Of a DNA stretch of 64,000 nt, positions 28,257 to 38,109 are shown piece by piece; position 1 is the first letter of the stretch; each line of letters starts with the position of its first letter. The notes under the pieces were generated by a model, which saw nothing but the letters and a program-made list of their open reading frames with translations, did not search any database and had not been told where the DNA came from. Source of the stretch: Rouxiella chamberiensis (GTDB taxonomy: Bacteria > Pseudomonadota > Gammaproteobacteria > Enterobacterales > Enterobacteriaceae); contig NZ_CP114058.1 in assembly GCF_026967475.1 (NCBI RefSeq), positions 3,844,001 through 3,908,000 on the forward strand, written 5' to 3'. Position numbers and translations under genes: made by a program.

Positions 28257-29335
28257 GACTGCTCCTGTCGGGTGCGGGGATCGAAAATGCGATACAGCAG
28301 GTCGCAGACGAGGTTCAGCACCACAAAAATCACGCCAATCAGCAGCGAACATCCCACGACGGCGTTCATGTCTCCGGCCAGCATGGCATTGGTCAGATAG
28401 CGGCCAAAGCCCGGCCAGGCAAACACGGTTTCGGTCAGTACCGCGCCTTCAAGCAGGAAGGCGTAGGACAGCGCCACCACGGTGACCACTTGAACCGCTA
28501 CATTGCGAAACGCATGGATCCACACGCTGCGCGCCCATGACAGGCCTTTTATCCGCGCGGTAATCACATACTCCTGCGACAGTTGTTCAATCATGAAACT
28601 GCGCGTCATCCGGCTGATATAGGAAAGTCCGCTGAGGCCCAAAATCGACGCAGGCAATATCAAATGACTGAATACGTTGCGAAAGGCCTCCCAATTGCCC
28701 GCAATCGCGGTATCTATCAGGTAAAAGCCGGTGACTTTATGCACGTCGAATTCATACATGAAATCGATACGCCCCGGTCCGCCAATCCAGCCAAGCGCAG
28801 CATAGAACAGCACAAGCCCCATCAGCCCAAGCCAGAAATTGGGCGCGGAATGACCCAGCAGGCCGATAAAGCGAATGCCGTGATCGAACCAGGTATTGCG
28901 GTACATGGCCGACAGCACGCCCGCCGGAATGCCAAGCGAGGTGCCTATCAGGGCGGCCAGACTGGCGAGCTCGAGGGTTGCCGGAAACACGCGGGCGATG
29001 TCTTCGCTGACCGGATGTCCGGTCGTCAGCGACGTACCAAAGTCCAGCATGCAGACGTGTTTCAGATAGAGCAGAAACTGTTCCCACAGCGGCTTGTCCA
29101 GCCCCAGCAGGACATACATTTTCTGATAGGCTTCCTGACTGGCGTTGTCGCCAAGCACAGACACCACCGGATCGATGGGCAGCAGCCGACCTATAAAGAA
29201 GGTCAGCGCCGCCAGTCCGAGCAGCGTAACCGCCACCGACACCAGCAGTTTGCCAAGCGAAGCGGCGCGTTCCGCTACCCTTGTCCACCGTGTTTCGGCA
29301 GGCTGCACGCCCGCCGTGGGTTCAATCAGCGACAT
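28253..29335 (-). CDS. Peptide-type ABC importer permease (DppB-like)
   Basis: 360-residue inner-membrane permease of the DppB/OppB class. Marks: FFIGRLLPIDPVVSVLGDNA, YLKHVCMLDFGTSLTTGHPV, the EAA loop EYVITARIKGLSWARSVWIH, and VLTETVFAWPGFGRYL. It has a longer hydrophilic N-terminus (about 28 residues) than E. coli DppB. A GGAGGAGA ribosome site precedes ATG 29335, 29 bp after the binding-protein stop. Confidence 0.92.
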   Translation of the reverse strand: MSLIEPTAGVQPAETRWTRVAERAASLGKLLVSVAVTLLGLAALTFFIGRLLPIDPVVSVLGDNASQEAYQKMYVLLGLDKPLWEQFLLYLKHVCMLDFGTSLTTGHPVSEDIARVFPATLELASLAALIGTSLGIPAGVLSAMYRNTWFDHGIRFIGLLGHSAPNFWLGLMGLVLFYAALGWIGGPGRIDFMYEFDVHKVTGFYLIDTAIAGNWEAFRNVFSHLILPASILGLSGLSYISRMTRSFMIEQLSQEYVITARIKGLSWARSVWIHAFRNVAVQVVTVVALSYAFLLEGAVLTETVFAWPGFGRYLTNAMLAGDMNAVVGCSLLIGVIFVVLNLVCDLLYRIFDPRTRQEQS

Positions 29336-29364
29336 CGGATCTCCTCCATTATTCCAGAACGGGA

Positions 29365-30992
29365 TTATTTCGAAGCCACGGCGTAATAGACGCGAAAGCC
29401 GTTCCAGGTCCAGTCTTTCACGCTTTTATTCAACCCGGCGGTGTTGTACATCTGGAACATGATGGCGAACGGGCCTTGCTGCATCTGCTCTTCCTGCAGG
29501 GTGTGATAGCGCGCGACGCGTTTCTGCTCGTCGGGTTCCAGCAGCGCTTCATTGACCGCTTTGTTCATGGCCGCGTCAAAATAGGAGGCGCGCCAGCTCG
29601 GATACTGGGTTTTCTTGGCCTCCTTGCTGTTGTCCGGATTGGACACCAGCCGCGAGGCATTGCCGTAGGCATCAGGAACCGAGGTCTGCCAGGCCATCAT
29701 CGCGCTCTGGAATTCACGCCCGCGTACGCGGCTGAACAGCTGGGCATTGGCCATGCTCTCAATCGACAGTTTTACGCCCACTTTGGCGGCGTTTTCCTGC
29801 GTATTCTGGGCAATAGGCGCGGAGTGCGGCAGCGTACCGATATAGACCTTGGCGGAAAAACCGTTCGGATAACCGGCTTCGGTCAGCAGCTGTCGGGCCT
29901 TGACCAAATCCAGCTTGAACGGCTGGCCCTTGTCTTTGTCCAGCGCGCCGAATGCGCCGAGTTGGGCAAAGCTCGCGCGCGGCACGCCGAGATAAGGCAT
30001 CACAGTCGACGCCAGACCTTGATAATCAATCAGATAACGCATCGCCAGACGCACTTTCTCGTTTTTGAAAATCGGGTCTTCCGCGTTCATGGTCCAGAAA
30101 AACAATTGTGGTTTGAGCACTTTCTCGATGTTCACTTTGCCGCTCTTGTCGAGATCGCGCAGGTCGTCCGGCGCTAAATCGCGGGCAATATCGACATCGC
30201 CCTGTGTCAGCAACAGGCGCTGCGTGCCGGTTTCGGCCACGTGACGAATCAGGATGCGTTTCAGCCTGGGCTTGCTGCCGTAGTAATTTTCATTGGCCTG
30301 CAATACCAGACCTTCGCCCGCATTCCAGCGCACCAGTTGATAAGGTCCGATACAGGCGGTGTGCGTCGTGAGATATTTATTGCCCATGTCATTGCCGACG
30401 ATATTCTTCTCGAGCAGGGCTTTATCGAGGGTGATCGCGACATCATTGGCGGCGATCGCCTGCAAGATAAGGTTGGTCGGGTAGGGTTTGTCGAGTTTCA
30501 TCACCAGCGTGTTGTCGTCCGGCGCAATTATCCGCTCTTTGACGTTCTCTTTGGTAAAACCATATTCGGTCAACGTGGCCGAATTGCCGAAACCGAGCAG
30601 CACGACACGCTGCATCGACCACGCCAGATCCTGCGCGCTGCCTTTATTTCCGGACGGGAACACCAGACCGCTGTTCAGGTGAAAGGTGAGGGTTTTCCTG
30701 TCGGCGGAAATGTCCCAGCTTTTTGCCAGCGACGGAATGATTTTCGATTCATCCTTCGGATCGAAATCCACCAGCGTGTCGCAGGTGTTCTTAATCAGCT
30801 CATTGGTCACCACCTCGCCGATTTGCGCAGGGTCGAAGGTGCTTATCGCATCGATATTCCAGGCCATGACCAGCGAATCGGCGGGCGTTTCGGCCTGTGC
30901 CGCGAGCGGAATTACACTGCCTGCAAGCGATAGCGCAATCAGGGCGGTCAGCCGTTTTTTCGGGTCGCGCAGGCGCGGGTGAATGTCATCAT
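29365..30992 (-). CDS. Family 5 extracellular solute-binding protein (frame broken at 30955-30960)
   Basis: Periplasmic binding protein of the DppA/OppA/NikA family, giving the importer its specificity. The mature region opens DSLVMAWNIDAISTFDPAQI and has the family YPTNLILQAIAANDVAI and ACIGPYQLVRWN segments. The frame encoding the mature protein has no start codon near a ribosome site. Adding one A to the run of six (plus T6 at 30955-30960) links it to ATG 30992, 7 bases after GGAGG, and yields the signal peptide MMTFTRACATRKKRLTAL...AAQA. The total is about 542 residues. The ATG overlaps the abgB-like stop. The ligand is probably a peptide-like or amide compound. Confidence 0.9.
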
Positions 30993-32440
30993 GCGGATTC
31001 CTCCGTCGGGCGCGGTTGCAACGGCGGTGAAACCTCGGCGGGAATCGGGCAGACATAAGGCGTTTCGGCGGTTAACGCGTAATGCGCGGTTTTCGCCTGT
31101 GCCAGCAGCACTTTGTCGGTCAGGGTGTCGATGGCGGTTGCGGCCATGATTTTGGCGACATAGGCCAAACCTTTGTGCGCGGCAGGCATTTTGCCCTGAG
31201 CGGTGAGCTGCCACGAGTGGCCCGGCGTGCCGATGGCGTAGGTCGGCACATGCGCCTGAACGGTCGGGATTTTCCAGCTGATATCGCCGACGTCGGTCGA
31301 GCCGAGCATCAGTTCGCCCGAGGCTTCCAGAGGCACAATGAATTCACACAGCGGCGACGCCTGCTGCGGCTTTTTGATGCCGATACGGCGATAGGCGCTG
31401 CTGATGTCTTCGGGGCTGAGGGTTGCCTGAATCTCGGCGGCAAAGGCTTTGTCGGCATCGTCGAATTCAGGCGGGCCGAGTAATTCGAAGTTGCGCTGCA
31501 TCGCCTCTTCCAGCGGTGCGTTGCCGAGCAGATTGGCAACGGCGCTCATGATGCTGATATCGACCGTGGTTTCGGTCATCATCGCTGCACCGTTGGCGAC
31601 CTTCTTGACGCGTTCGTTAAGGGCGAACATGGCGTGGACATCACGGGAGCGAATGGCGTAACGCACCGCCGCGCGAGCCTGCACCACGTTGGGCGCGATA
31701 CCACCGGCGTCGAGCATGGCATAGTGAATCCGCGAATCCGCAGGGACATGCTCGCGCAGATAGTTGACGCCCACATTCATCAGTTCGACGGCATCCAGGG
31801 CGCTGCGGCCAAGGTGCGGTGCGGCGGCGGCGTGGGAAGCGCGGCCATGAAACACGAAATCCATGCGGGTATTGGCCAGCGATTCCGCCCGTGCCACTTC
31901 GCTAAAGGCCGATGGATGCCAAGTGATGGCGATATCCACGTCGTCAAATGCGCCCGCGCGGGCCATAAAGGATTTGGCCGCGCCGCCTTCTTCGGCAGGA
32001 CACCCGTAATAACGCACGCGGCCCGGTGTGCCGGTTTCTGCCAGCCAGTCTTTTATCGCGGTCGCGGCCAGCATCGCCGCAGACCCCAGCAAATTGTGTC
32101 CGCAGCCATGACCATGACCGTTGCCCGGCAAGGCTTCCTGACGTGCCAGACCGGCGACCTGACTCAAACCGGGCAGGGCATCGTACTCGCCCAGAATGGC
32201 GATAATCGGGCCGCCGTGTCCGGCTTCGCCCATCACCGCCGTGGGAATGGCGGCCACATTTTCGGTCACGGTGAAACCCTGCGTTTTCAGCATGGCGGTG
32301 TGTTCGGCGACCGAACGGTATTCGGTATAGCAAATTTCGGGCATGCCCCAGACTCTGTCGCTCAAGGCGGTAAACAGGGCTTTTTTGGCATCGACCAGAT
32401 TCCAGACCAGCGTTTTTTGCTGTGCAGATTCACTCTTCAA
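30989..32440 (-). CDS. M20-family amidohydrolase, AbgB-like (aminobenzoyl-glutamate utilisation type)
   Basis: 483-residue metallo-amidohydrolase of the M20D/AbgB group. Metal-binding marks: GHGHGCGHNLLGSA, the catalytic-region glutamates in CPAEEGGAAKS, and later HPSAFSEVARAESLAN. E. coli AbgB is the subunit that, with AbgA, splits p-aminobenzoyl-glutamate; other relatives cleave N-acyl amino acids or dipeptides. The start is TTG 32440: AAGGAG lies 6 bases upstream, and the length then equals that of AbgB. Longer frames upstream have no ribosome site. First gene of the minus-strand transport operon, so it likely cleaves the imported compound. Confidence 0.88.
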   Translation of the reverse strand: MKSESAQQKTLVWNLVDAKKALFTALSDRVWGMPEICYTEYRSVAEHTAMLKTQGFTVTENVAAIPTAVMGEAGHGGPIIAILGEYDALPGLSQVAGLARQEALPGNGHGHGCGHNLLGSAAMLAATAIKDWLAETGTPGRVRYYGCPAEEGGAAKSFMARAGAFDDVDIAITWHPSAFSEVARAESLANTRMDFVFHGRASHAAAAPHLGRSALDAVELMNVGVNYLREHVPADSRIHYAMLDAGGIAPNVVQARAAVRYAIRSRDVHAMFALNERVKKVANGAAMMTETTVDISIMSAVANLLGNAPLEEAMQRNFELLGPPEFDDADKAFAAEIQATLSPEDISSAYRRIGIKKPQQASPLCEFIVPLEASGELMLGSTDVGDISWKIPTVQAHVPTYAIGTPGHSWQLTAQGKMPAAHKGLAYVAKIMAATAIDTLTDKVLLAQAKTAHYALTAETPYVCPIPAEVSPPLQPRPTEESA

Positions 32441-32545
32441 TGTGGACTCCTTGTAGCGGCGTAGGGAGGCGAAAAAAGGCTTTCGAGCAGAATGTGTGCA
32501 GAACGGGCAAAGGTCCAATGAGAGTTTGCGATGCCTCATTCCGAA

Positions 32546-32584
32546 TTTGCATAGTTTCTGACGCACTGACGGCGGCCATGCAAA
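32546..32584. promoter_or_regulatory. Inverted repeat upstream of the AbgB-like gene
   Basis: TTTGCAT (32546-32552) and ATGCAAA (32578-32584) face each other across 25 bp, in the 200-bp space between the LysR stop and the abgB-like start. It could be a regulator site for the operon. No T-run follows, so it is not an obvious terminator. Confidence 0.3.
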
Positions 32585-32640
32585 AACGGAATAGTGTGAC
32601 GCAGAGAGAGGAAAAACCGGCCCGCAGGCCGGAGAGAGAA

Positions 32641-33569
32641 TTAGGCGACGGCCTGCGCGGTACGTTGTGTGGCGTGAAGTTTTCGCGCCTTGTTCCACAG
32701 GTTTTCGGCCTGGAGATTGCGCGATTTTTCGAGACGATAAAGGCGGATGGTGGTCAGAATATCCCAACTGCGATCCCCTGCGCGGGTCAGGGTGCCGCCG
32801 GCAAGTTCGGTTTTGATCAGGCTTACGGGCAACCACGCCACGCCACAGCCGGAAATGGTCATGGCTTTCAGGCCGCTGGACATCGGATTTTCATAAATCG
32901 GTTTTAACGGCAGAGGACGCGTAGCAAACAACGCACTCAGAGCATGGCCGAAAAAGGACCGATTACCGTAACTGAGAAACGGCGTCGGCATGCCGCGCTC
33001 AACGAGGGGTAAAGCGGTTTGCCGTCGCTGTCGGGCGCACAGACCGCCATCGCCACCTCGGTGCCCAGCTCAATAGAGGGGAATCGCTCAAGCTGTTTCA
33101 TCAGGGCCACCGAATCATGGGTGTAGGTCAGCAGAAAATCGGTTTTACCGTCAAGCAGCAGGGCAATATTGCCCGCAAAGGAGGGCGGATGGTCCGAAAG
33201 GCGGATGCAGCCGCATTGATGAGTCGGGTCAACCTTGTTGATCCAGTCCGGAAAAAACGTCTGCGCCAGCGTATTGAGCGAGGCGAAATGCAGAATCGAG
33301 CTTTTCTGCCCGTGACGTTCGCGGAGTTCACCGCGCAGCTGGGTCAGAGAGAACACCATTTCGGAGGCGGTGGTCAGAAATTCCTGACCTTCGGGCGTCA
33401 GACGAACGGGATAGGTTTTGCGGTCAAACAGCGGCACGCCGAGCCACTCTTCCAGCTGTTTGATGCGACGACTCAGCGCCGACTGGGTAATGTTGCGTTC
33501 ATTGGCCGCGCGGGTAAAGCTGTAACAGTGCGACACGCTCAGGAAATCTTCGAACCACTTCAGTTCCAT
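32641..33569 (-). CDS. LysR-family regulator of the transport/amidohydrolase operon (frame broken at 33006-33009)
   Basis: About 309 residues. DNA-binding domain: MELKWFEDFLSVSHCYSFTR, then NERNITQSALSRRIKQLEEW. The effector domain follows from about residue 90. The frame shifts at a run of four G bases (33006-33009; C-run on the coding strand). A fifth base joins DGKPLYP to LVERGMPTPFLSYGNRSFF and gives the normal length, ending TAQAVA. Same strand as, and 200 bp upstream of, the abgB-like gene, so it may be co-transcribed with or act on that operon. ATG 33569 is chosen because it starts exactly at the family N-terminus. Confidence 0.88.
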
Positions 33570-34016
33570 ATGACAAACCCCTGGCTGGTTTTTGCGACCT
33601 GTCTGCGTAGGAAATACGACGAGACAAAAAGCGTTGGAAGAAAGAAAACGGACGACAACACAAAACTTTCGCAAGGGGAGAGTGATGCAACATGTGCGCC
33701 AACTCTGAAATAATCAGTTACATTCTGCGCAGCGCCCACAGCCTGTCCTGCCAGCAAAGTGCCTAAAAAACCCTCAAGCGTAGAACCCGTCACGTTGCAC
33801 CATAATGGCGCACCTGCCCACTTTTCATCCAATAATGTTTATTTCGCCAGTGAAATAAGCGCAATTCGCGCCACTCTTTCGAGGTATGTTCCAGCATTTT
33901 CCCCTGCTATTGGGCTAAATTTTTAAAATAACCATTCGGATAAACTCCGTTATGCATGGAATTTTAAGACTTTTTACGTGGAGTAATTCACTGGTTAAAT
34001 TTTGAAAGGCGGAGTT

Positions 34017-34133
34017 ATGTCTTGGGTAAATGCTTTATGTATAAATATTAACCTTGTAAATGACAATTTACCGTTTTTTTGTGTTTGTTTGCTGTGTCTC
34101 ACAGTCTTTGTAAAAGCCTGCTGCTCATATTGA
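34017..34133 (+). CDS. Possible 38-residue hydrophobic small protein
   Basis: ATG TCT TGG GTA start at 34017 with AAAGGCGGAG directly upstream. The product would begin MSWVNALCININLVND and continue with a cysteine-rich hydrophobic stretch (FFCVCLLCLTVFVKACC), enough for one membrane segment. No family is recognised. It could equally be chance in an AT-rich region. No coding-bias test was possible. Confidence 0.25.
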   Translation: MSWVNALCININLVNDNLPFFCVCLLCLTVFVKACCSY

Positions 34134-34197
34134 CGACGCCTGAGAGAGTTGCGAAATTGAACTGAACAGGATTGACCAGAGGATTAGTCCGGTAATT

Positions 34198-34222
34198 ATT
34201 TGCACCCTCTTTTGGTGCAAAT
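34198..34222. repeat. Inverted repeat ATTTGCACC/GGTGCAAAT
   Basis: Perfect 9-bp arms with a 7-base loop (CTCTTTT), about 160 bp before dppA. No T-run follows. It could be a regulator site or a hairpin in a long dppA leader. Confidence 0.5.
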
Positions 34223-34337
34223 GGCTATCTCGAAAAAGCTTCTGTCGGCGTCGGTCAAACGTCTGAAAATTCACTTCTGCAGCTATCCGACATCCACCTC
34301 TACCCGTAAACAAAAAATAAAGGGCGGGGTGAGCTGA

Positions 34338-34360
34338 AACACAACACACAACCACATCAC
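34338..34360 (+). promoter_or_regulatory. dppA leader: CA-rich GcvB sRNA target in the dppA leader
   Basis: The run AACACAACACACAACCACAT lies 12-35 bases before the dppA ribosome site (GGAGCG). In E. coli and Salmonella the G/U-rich R1 region of the small RNA GcvB pairs with just such a CA-rich stretch in dppA mRNA and blocks translation. The GcvB gene itself is not in this window. Confidence 0.6.
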
Positions 34361-34383
34361 CCTTACTAAATGGAGCGAAAGCG

Positions 34384-35990
34384 ATGAGAATCTCCCTGGG
34401 TAAATCAGGCCTGCTGAAATTCAGTCTGGGTCTGATTGCGCTGACCGTGGCGGCAAGCGTTCAGGCCAAAACACTGGTCTATTGTTCCGAAGGTTCGCCG
34501 GAAGGCTTCAACCCGCAGCTGTTCACCTCCGGTACCACCTACGATGCCAGCTCCGTGCCTATCTATAACCGTCTGGTCGAGTTCAAAATCGGCACCACCG
34601 AAATTCAGCCGGGTCTGGCCGAAAAGTGGGACGTCAGCGCCGACGGCAAAACCTACACCTTCCACCTGCGCCAAGGTGTGAAGTGGCAGTCGAGCAAAGA
34701 CTTCAAGCCTTCGCGCGATTTCAACGCCGATGACGTGCTGTTCTCCTTCAACCGTCAGAAAGATACCGCCAACCCGTTCCACAAGGTGTCGGGCGGCAAC
34801 TATGAATACTTCGACGGCATGGGCATGGGCGATTTGATAAACAAAATCGTCAAGGTGGACGATCACACCGTTCAGTTCGTGTTGAACCATCCTGAATCGC
34901 CGTTCTGGCCGACATGGCGATGGACTTCGCGTCCATTCTGTCTTCCGAATACGCCGACAACATGATGAAAGCCGGTACGCCGGAAAAAATCGATCTCAAC
35001 CCTATCGGCACCGGCCCGTTCCAGATGATGCAGTACCAGAAAGACTCGCGCATCCTCTATACCGCGTTTAAAGGTTTCTGGGGCACCAAGCCGAAGCTGG
35101 ATCGCCTGGTGTTCTCCATCACGCCGGATGCCTCCGTGCGTTACGCCAAACTGCAGAAAAACGAATGTCAGGTGATGCCTTACCCGAATCCGGCAGACAT
35201 CGCGGCAATGAAAAAAGACAACAGCATCAATCTGATGCAGGAACCGGGTCTGAACGTCGGTTATCTGTCGTTCAATACCGAGAAAAAACCGCTGGATAAC
35301 GTCAAGGTGCGTCAGGCATTGACGATGGCTGTGAACAAGCAGGCCATCATTGACGCCGTTTATCAGGGTGCAGGCCAGTCAGCCAAAAACCTGATCCCGC
35401 CAACCATGTGGGGCTATAACAACGACGTCAAGGATTACGCCTACGACCCTGAAAAAGCCAAGGCGCTGCTGAAAGAAGCGGGCATGCCGGACGGATTCTC
35501 CATCGACCTGTGGGCTATGCCGGTACAACGTCCCTATAACCCGAACGCTCGCCGCATGGCCGAGATGATTCAGGCGGACTGGTCGAAGATTGGCGTGAAA
35601 GCCAAAATCGTGACCTACGAGTGGGGCGAATACTTGAAGCGTGCCAAGAGCGGCGAACACCAGACCGTCATGATGGGCTGGACCGGCGACAATGGGGATC
35701 CGGACAACTTCTTCGCGACCCTGTTCAGCTGCCAGGCGGCAAAAGACGGCTCCAACTATTCAAGATGGTGTTACAAGCCGTTTGAAGACGTGATTCAGCC
35801 GGCGCGTGCCGAAGCCGATCACGACAAACGTATCGCCCTTTACAAGCAGGCCCAGGTGATTATGCACGATCAGGCTCCGGCGCTGATTATTGCCAACTCC
35901 ACCGTTTACGAGCCTGTGCGTAAAGAAGTCACCGGCTATGTCGTGGACCCACTGGGCAAGCACCACTTCGAAAACGTAGATATCAAGTAA
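34384..35990 (+). CDS. dppA: Dipeptide-binding protein DppA (frame broken near 34905)
   Basis: Periplasmic dipeptide (and haem, in E. coli) binding protein of DppABCDF, also linked to peptide chemotaxis. Signal peptide: MRISLGKSGLLKFSLG, then a segment ending VQA. Mature start KTLVYCSEGSPEGFNP, identical in style to E. coli DppA. At about 34905 one base is missing: restoring C makes SPFWPTW into SPFLADMAMDFASILSSEY. This gives 535 residues, exactly the E. coli length. GcvB-type leader upstream; a hairpin separates it from dppB, which would favour higher dppA expression. Confidence 0.95.
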
Positions 35991-36104
35991 CGGCCTGACC
36001 GACAGCGCAGCGAGCGGCTTTGCAAGGCTCGCTGCACACCCGGTAAAGCCTTGTGAACCTGAGTAAAGTCGTTGTTCCTTAAAAGCAATGTGAGCTAACA
36101 ATAA

Positions 36105-36134
36105 GCCCGGCGCGCTACGGTTCGCCGGGCATTT
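36105..36134 (+). terminator. Hairpin between dppA and dppB (partial terminator)
   Basis: GCCCGGCG / CGCCGGGC with a 10-base loop, then ATTTTAT. A second hairpin (CAGCGAGC/GCTCGCTG) lies just after the dppA stop, at about 36006-36031. Such structures usually lower downstream expression and stabilise the mRNA of the binding protein. Confidence 0.65.
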
Positions 36135-36153
36135 TATACAGAGAGTACGGGAT

Positions 36154-37174
36154 ATGCTGCAGTTCATACTCCGACGTTTGGGGTTAGTCATCCCAACGTT
36201 TATCGGCATTACTTTGCTGACCTTTGCCTTCGTGCATCTCATCCCCGGCGACCCCGTCACCATCATGGCCGGTGAACGCGGTGTGTCTCCCGAGCGTCAC
36301 GCTCAGCTGATGGCAGAAATGGGGCTGGACAAGCCTCTTTATCAACAATATTTCCACTATGTGAACGGCGTGCTGCACGGTGATCTGGGCATGTCGCTGA
36401 GCAGTCATACGCCTGTATGGCACGAGTTTCTTCCCCGTTTCGAAGCCACGCTGGAGCTGGGTATCTGCGCGATGATTTTCGCGGTGCTGGTCGGGATTCC
36501 GGTCGGCGTGCTGGCGGCGGTGAAGCGCGGCTCCATCTTTGACCATACGGCGGTCGGCATCTCCCTGACCGGCTACTCGATGCCGATTTTCTGGTGGGGG
36601 ATCATGCTGGTCATGCTGGTTTCCGTGCACTGGAATCTGACCCCCGTTTCGGGGCGAATAAGCGACACGGTATTCCTCGACGACAGCCTGCCGCTCACCG
36701 GCTTTACGCTTATCGATACGCTTATCTGGGGCGAACCCGGCGATTTCAAAGACGCCGTGATGCACATGATCCTGCCTGCCATCGTGCTCGGCACCATTCC
36801 ACTCGCGGTTATCGTGCGTATGACGCGCTCCTCGATGCTGGAAGTGCTGGGTGAAGACTATATCCGCACCGCGCGCGCCAAAGGCGTGAGCCGTATGCGA
36901 GTTATCGTGGTGCATGCGCTGCGCAATGCCATGCTGCCGGTCGTGACGGTGATTGGTTTGCAGGTCGGCACCTTGCTCGGCGGGGCGATTCTGACCGAAA
37001 CCATCTTCTCCTGGCCGGGCGTGGGCCGCTGGTTGATTGAAGCCTTGCAACGTCGTGACTACCCGGTGGTGCAGGGCGGCGTTTCTGCTGGTCGCCACGC
37101 TTATCATTCTGGTCAACCTGTTGGTCGACGTGCTGTACGGCATCGTCAATCCACGTATTCGTCACAAGAAATAA
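36154..37174 (+). CDS. dppB: Dipeptide ABC transporter permease DppB (frame broken at 37082-37084)
   Basis: Inner-membrane permease. Start MLQFILRRLGLVIPTFIGIT, EAA loop DYIRTARAKGVSRMRVIVVH, and TETIFSWPGVGRWLIEALQR all match E. coli DppB. One surplus T in the TTT at 37082-37084 shifts the last 35 codons. Removing it gives GGVLLVATLIILVNLLVDVL and the end NPRIRHKK, 339 residues, the E. coli length. As written the frame would run on to 37188, over the dppC start. Confidence 0.95.
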
Positions 37175-37184
37175 GAGGCGCACA

Positions 37185-38099
37185 ATGACTCAAGTTACTG
37201 AACCTGTCGCCGGTGAACTGATTACGGGCGCACCGACGCCCATGCCGCCAATGCGCGAATTTTGGCATTACTTCAAGCGAAACAAAGGGGCCGTTACCGG
37301 TCTGGTTTACATCATCCTCATGCTGGTGATGGCGATTGGCGCGAACGTACTGGCGCCGCACGGGCCGGCCGAACAGTTCCGCGATGCGCTGCTGCGCCCG
37401 CCGGTCTGGATGGAAGGCGGCAGCTGGAAATTCCTGCTCGGCACCGATGACGTCGGGCGCGATATCCTGACCCGTCTCATGTACGGCGCACGGCTTTCAC
37501 TGCTGGTCGGCTGTCTGGTGGTCGTGCTGTCGCTGATTTTTGGCGTGATCTTCGGCCTGTTCGCCGGTTATTACGGCGGTGTGGTCGACGCCGTCATCAT
37601 GCGTGTAGTCGATATCATGCTGGCGCTGCCAAGCCTGTTGCTGGCGCTGGTGCTGGTGGCGATTTTCGGACCCTCGATAGTCAACGCCTCGCTGGCGCTG
37701 ACCTTCGTGGCGCTGCCGCACTATGTGCGTCTGACGCGTGCGGCGGTGCTGGTCGAGGTCAATCGCGATTACGTGACCGCCTCCCGCGTGGCCGGTGCCA
37801 GTTCGACGCGGCAGATGTTTGTGAATATTCTGCCGAACTGCCTTGCCCCGCTTATCGTGCAGGCGTCACTCGGTTTTTCCAACGCCATTCTGGACATGGC
37901 GGCTCTCGGCTTCCTCGGCATGGGCGCCCAGCCGCCAACGCCGGAGTGGGGCACCATGCTGTCCGATGTATTGCAGTTCGCGCAAAGCGCCTGGTGGGTC
38001 GTCACCTTCCCGGGCGTGGTTATTCTGCTGACGGTCTTGGCATTCAACCTGATGGGAGATGGCCTGCGCGACGCCCTCGACCCGAAACTCAAGCAGTAG
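37185..38099 (+). CDS. dppC: Dipeptide ABC transporter permease DppC
   Basis: 304-residue inner-membrane permease forming the channel with DppB. The N-terminus has a cytoplasmic segment ([20 protein letters not shown]) leading to helix 1. The periplasmic [20 protein letters not shown] and the EAA loop [20 protein letters not shown] are diagnostic, and the end [14 protein letters not shown] is typical. ATG 37185 follows AAGAGGCGC, 10 bp after the corrected dppB stop. Confidence 0.95.
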   Translation: MTQVTEPVAGELITGAPTPMPPMREFWHYFKRNKGAVTGLVYIILMLVMAIGANVLAPHGPAEQFRDALLRPPVWMEGGSWKFLLGTDDVGRDILTRLMYGARLSLLVGCLVVVLSLIFGVIFGLFAGYYGGVVDAVIMRVVDIMLALPSLLLALVLVAIFGPSIVNASLALTFVALPHYVRLTRAAVLVEVNRDYVTASRVAGASSTRQMFVNILPNCLAPLIVQASLGFSNAILDMAALGFLGMGAQPPTPEWGTMLSDVLQFAQSAWWVVTFPGVVILLTVLAFNLMGDGLRDALDPKLKQ

Positions 38100-38109
38100 G
38101 GGACGAGAG

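Larger units (their letters stand above)
33570..34383. other. 814-bp intergenic region before dppA
   Basis: AT-rich, mostly non-coding stretch holding the LysR upstream region, a possible 38-codon small ORF (34017-34133), a 9-bp inverted repeat (34198-34222) and the dppA leader with its CA-rich GcvB-type site. Apparent longer ORFs here have no family likeness. This is also where the accessory block ends and the E. coli-like order resumes. Confidence 0.7.

Noticed and set aside
34017-34133. Ldr or Ibs type I toxin near dpp (ldrD lies near dpp in E. coli)
   Set aside because: The small frame does not resemble Ldr or Ibs peptides, and no long direct repeat or antisense RNA promoter was seen. 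It is kept only as a possible small ORF.
14133-34383. Prophage or integrative element with integrase after tRNA-Pro
   Set aside because: No integrase, transposase, phage or conjugation gene and no second copy of the tRNA 3' end was found.
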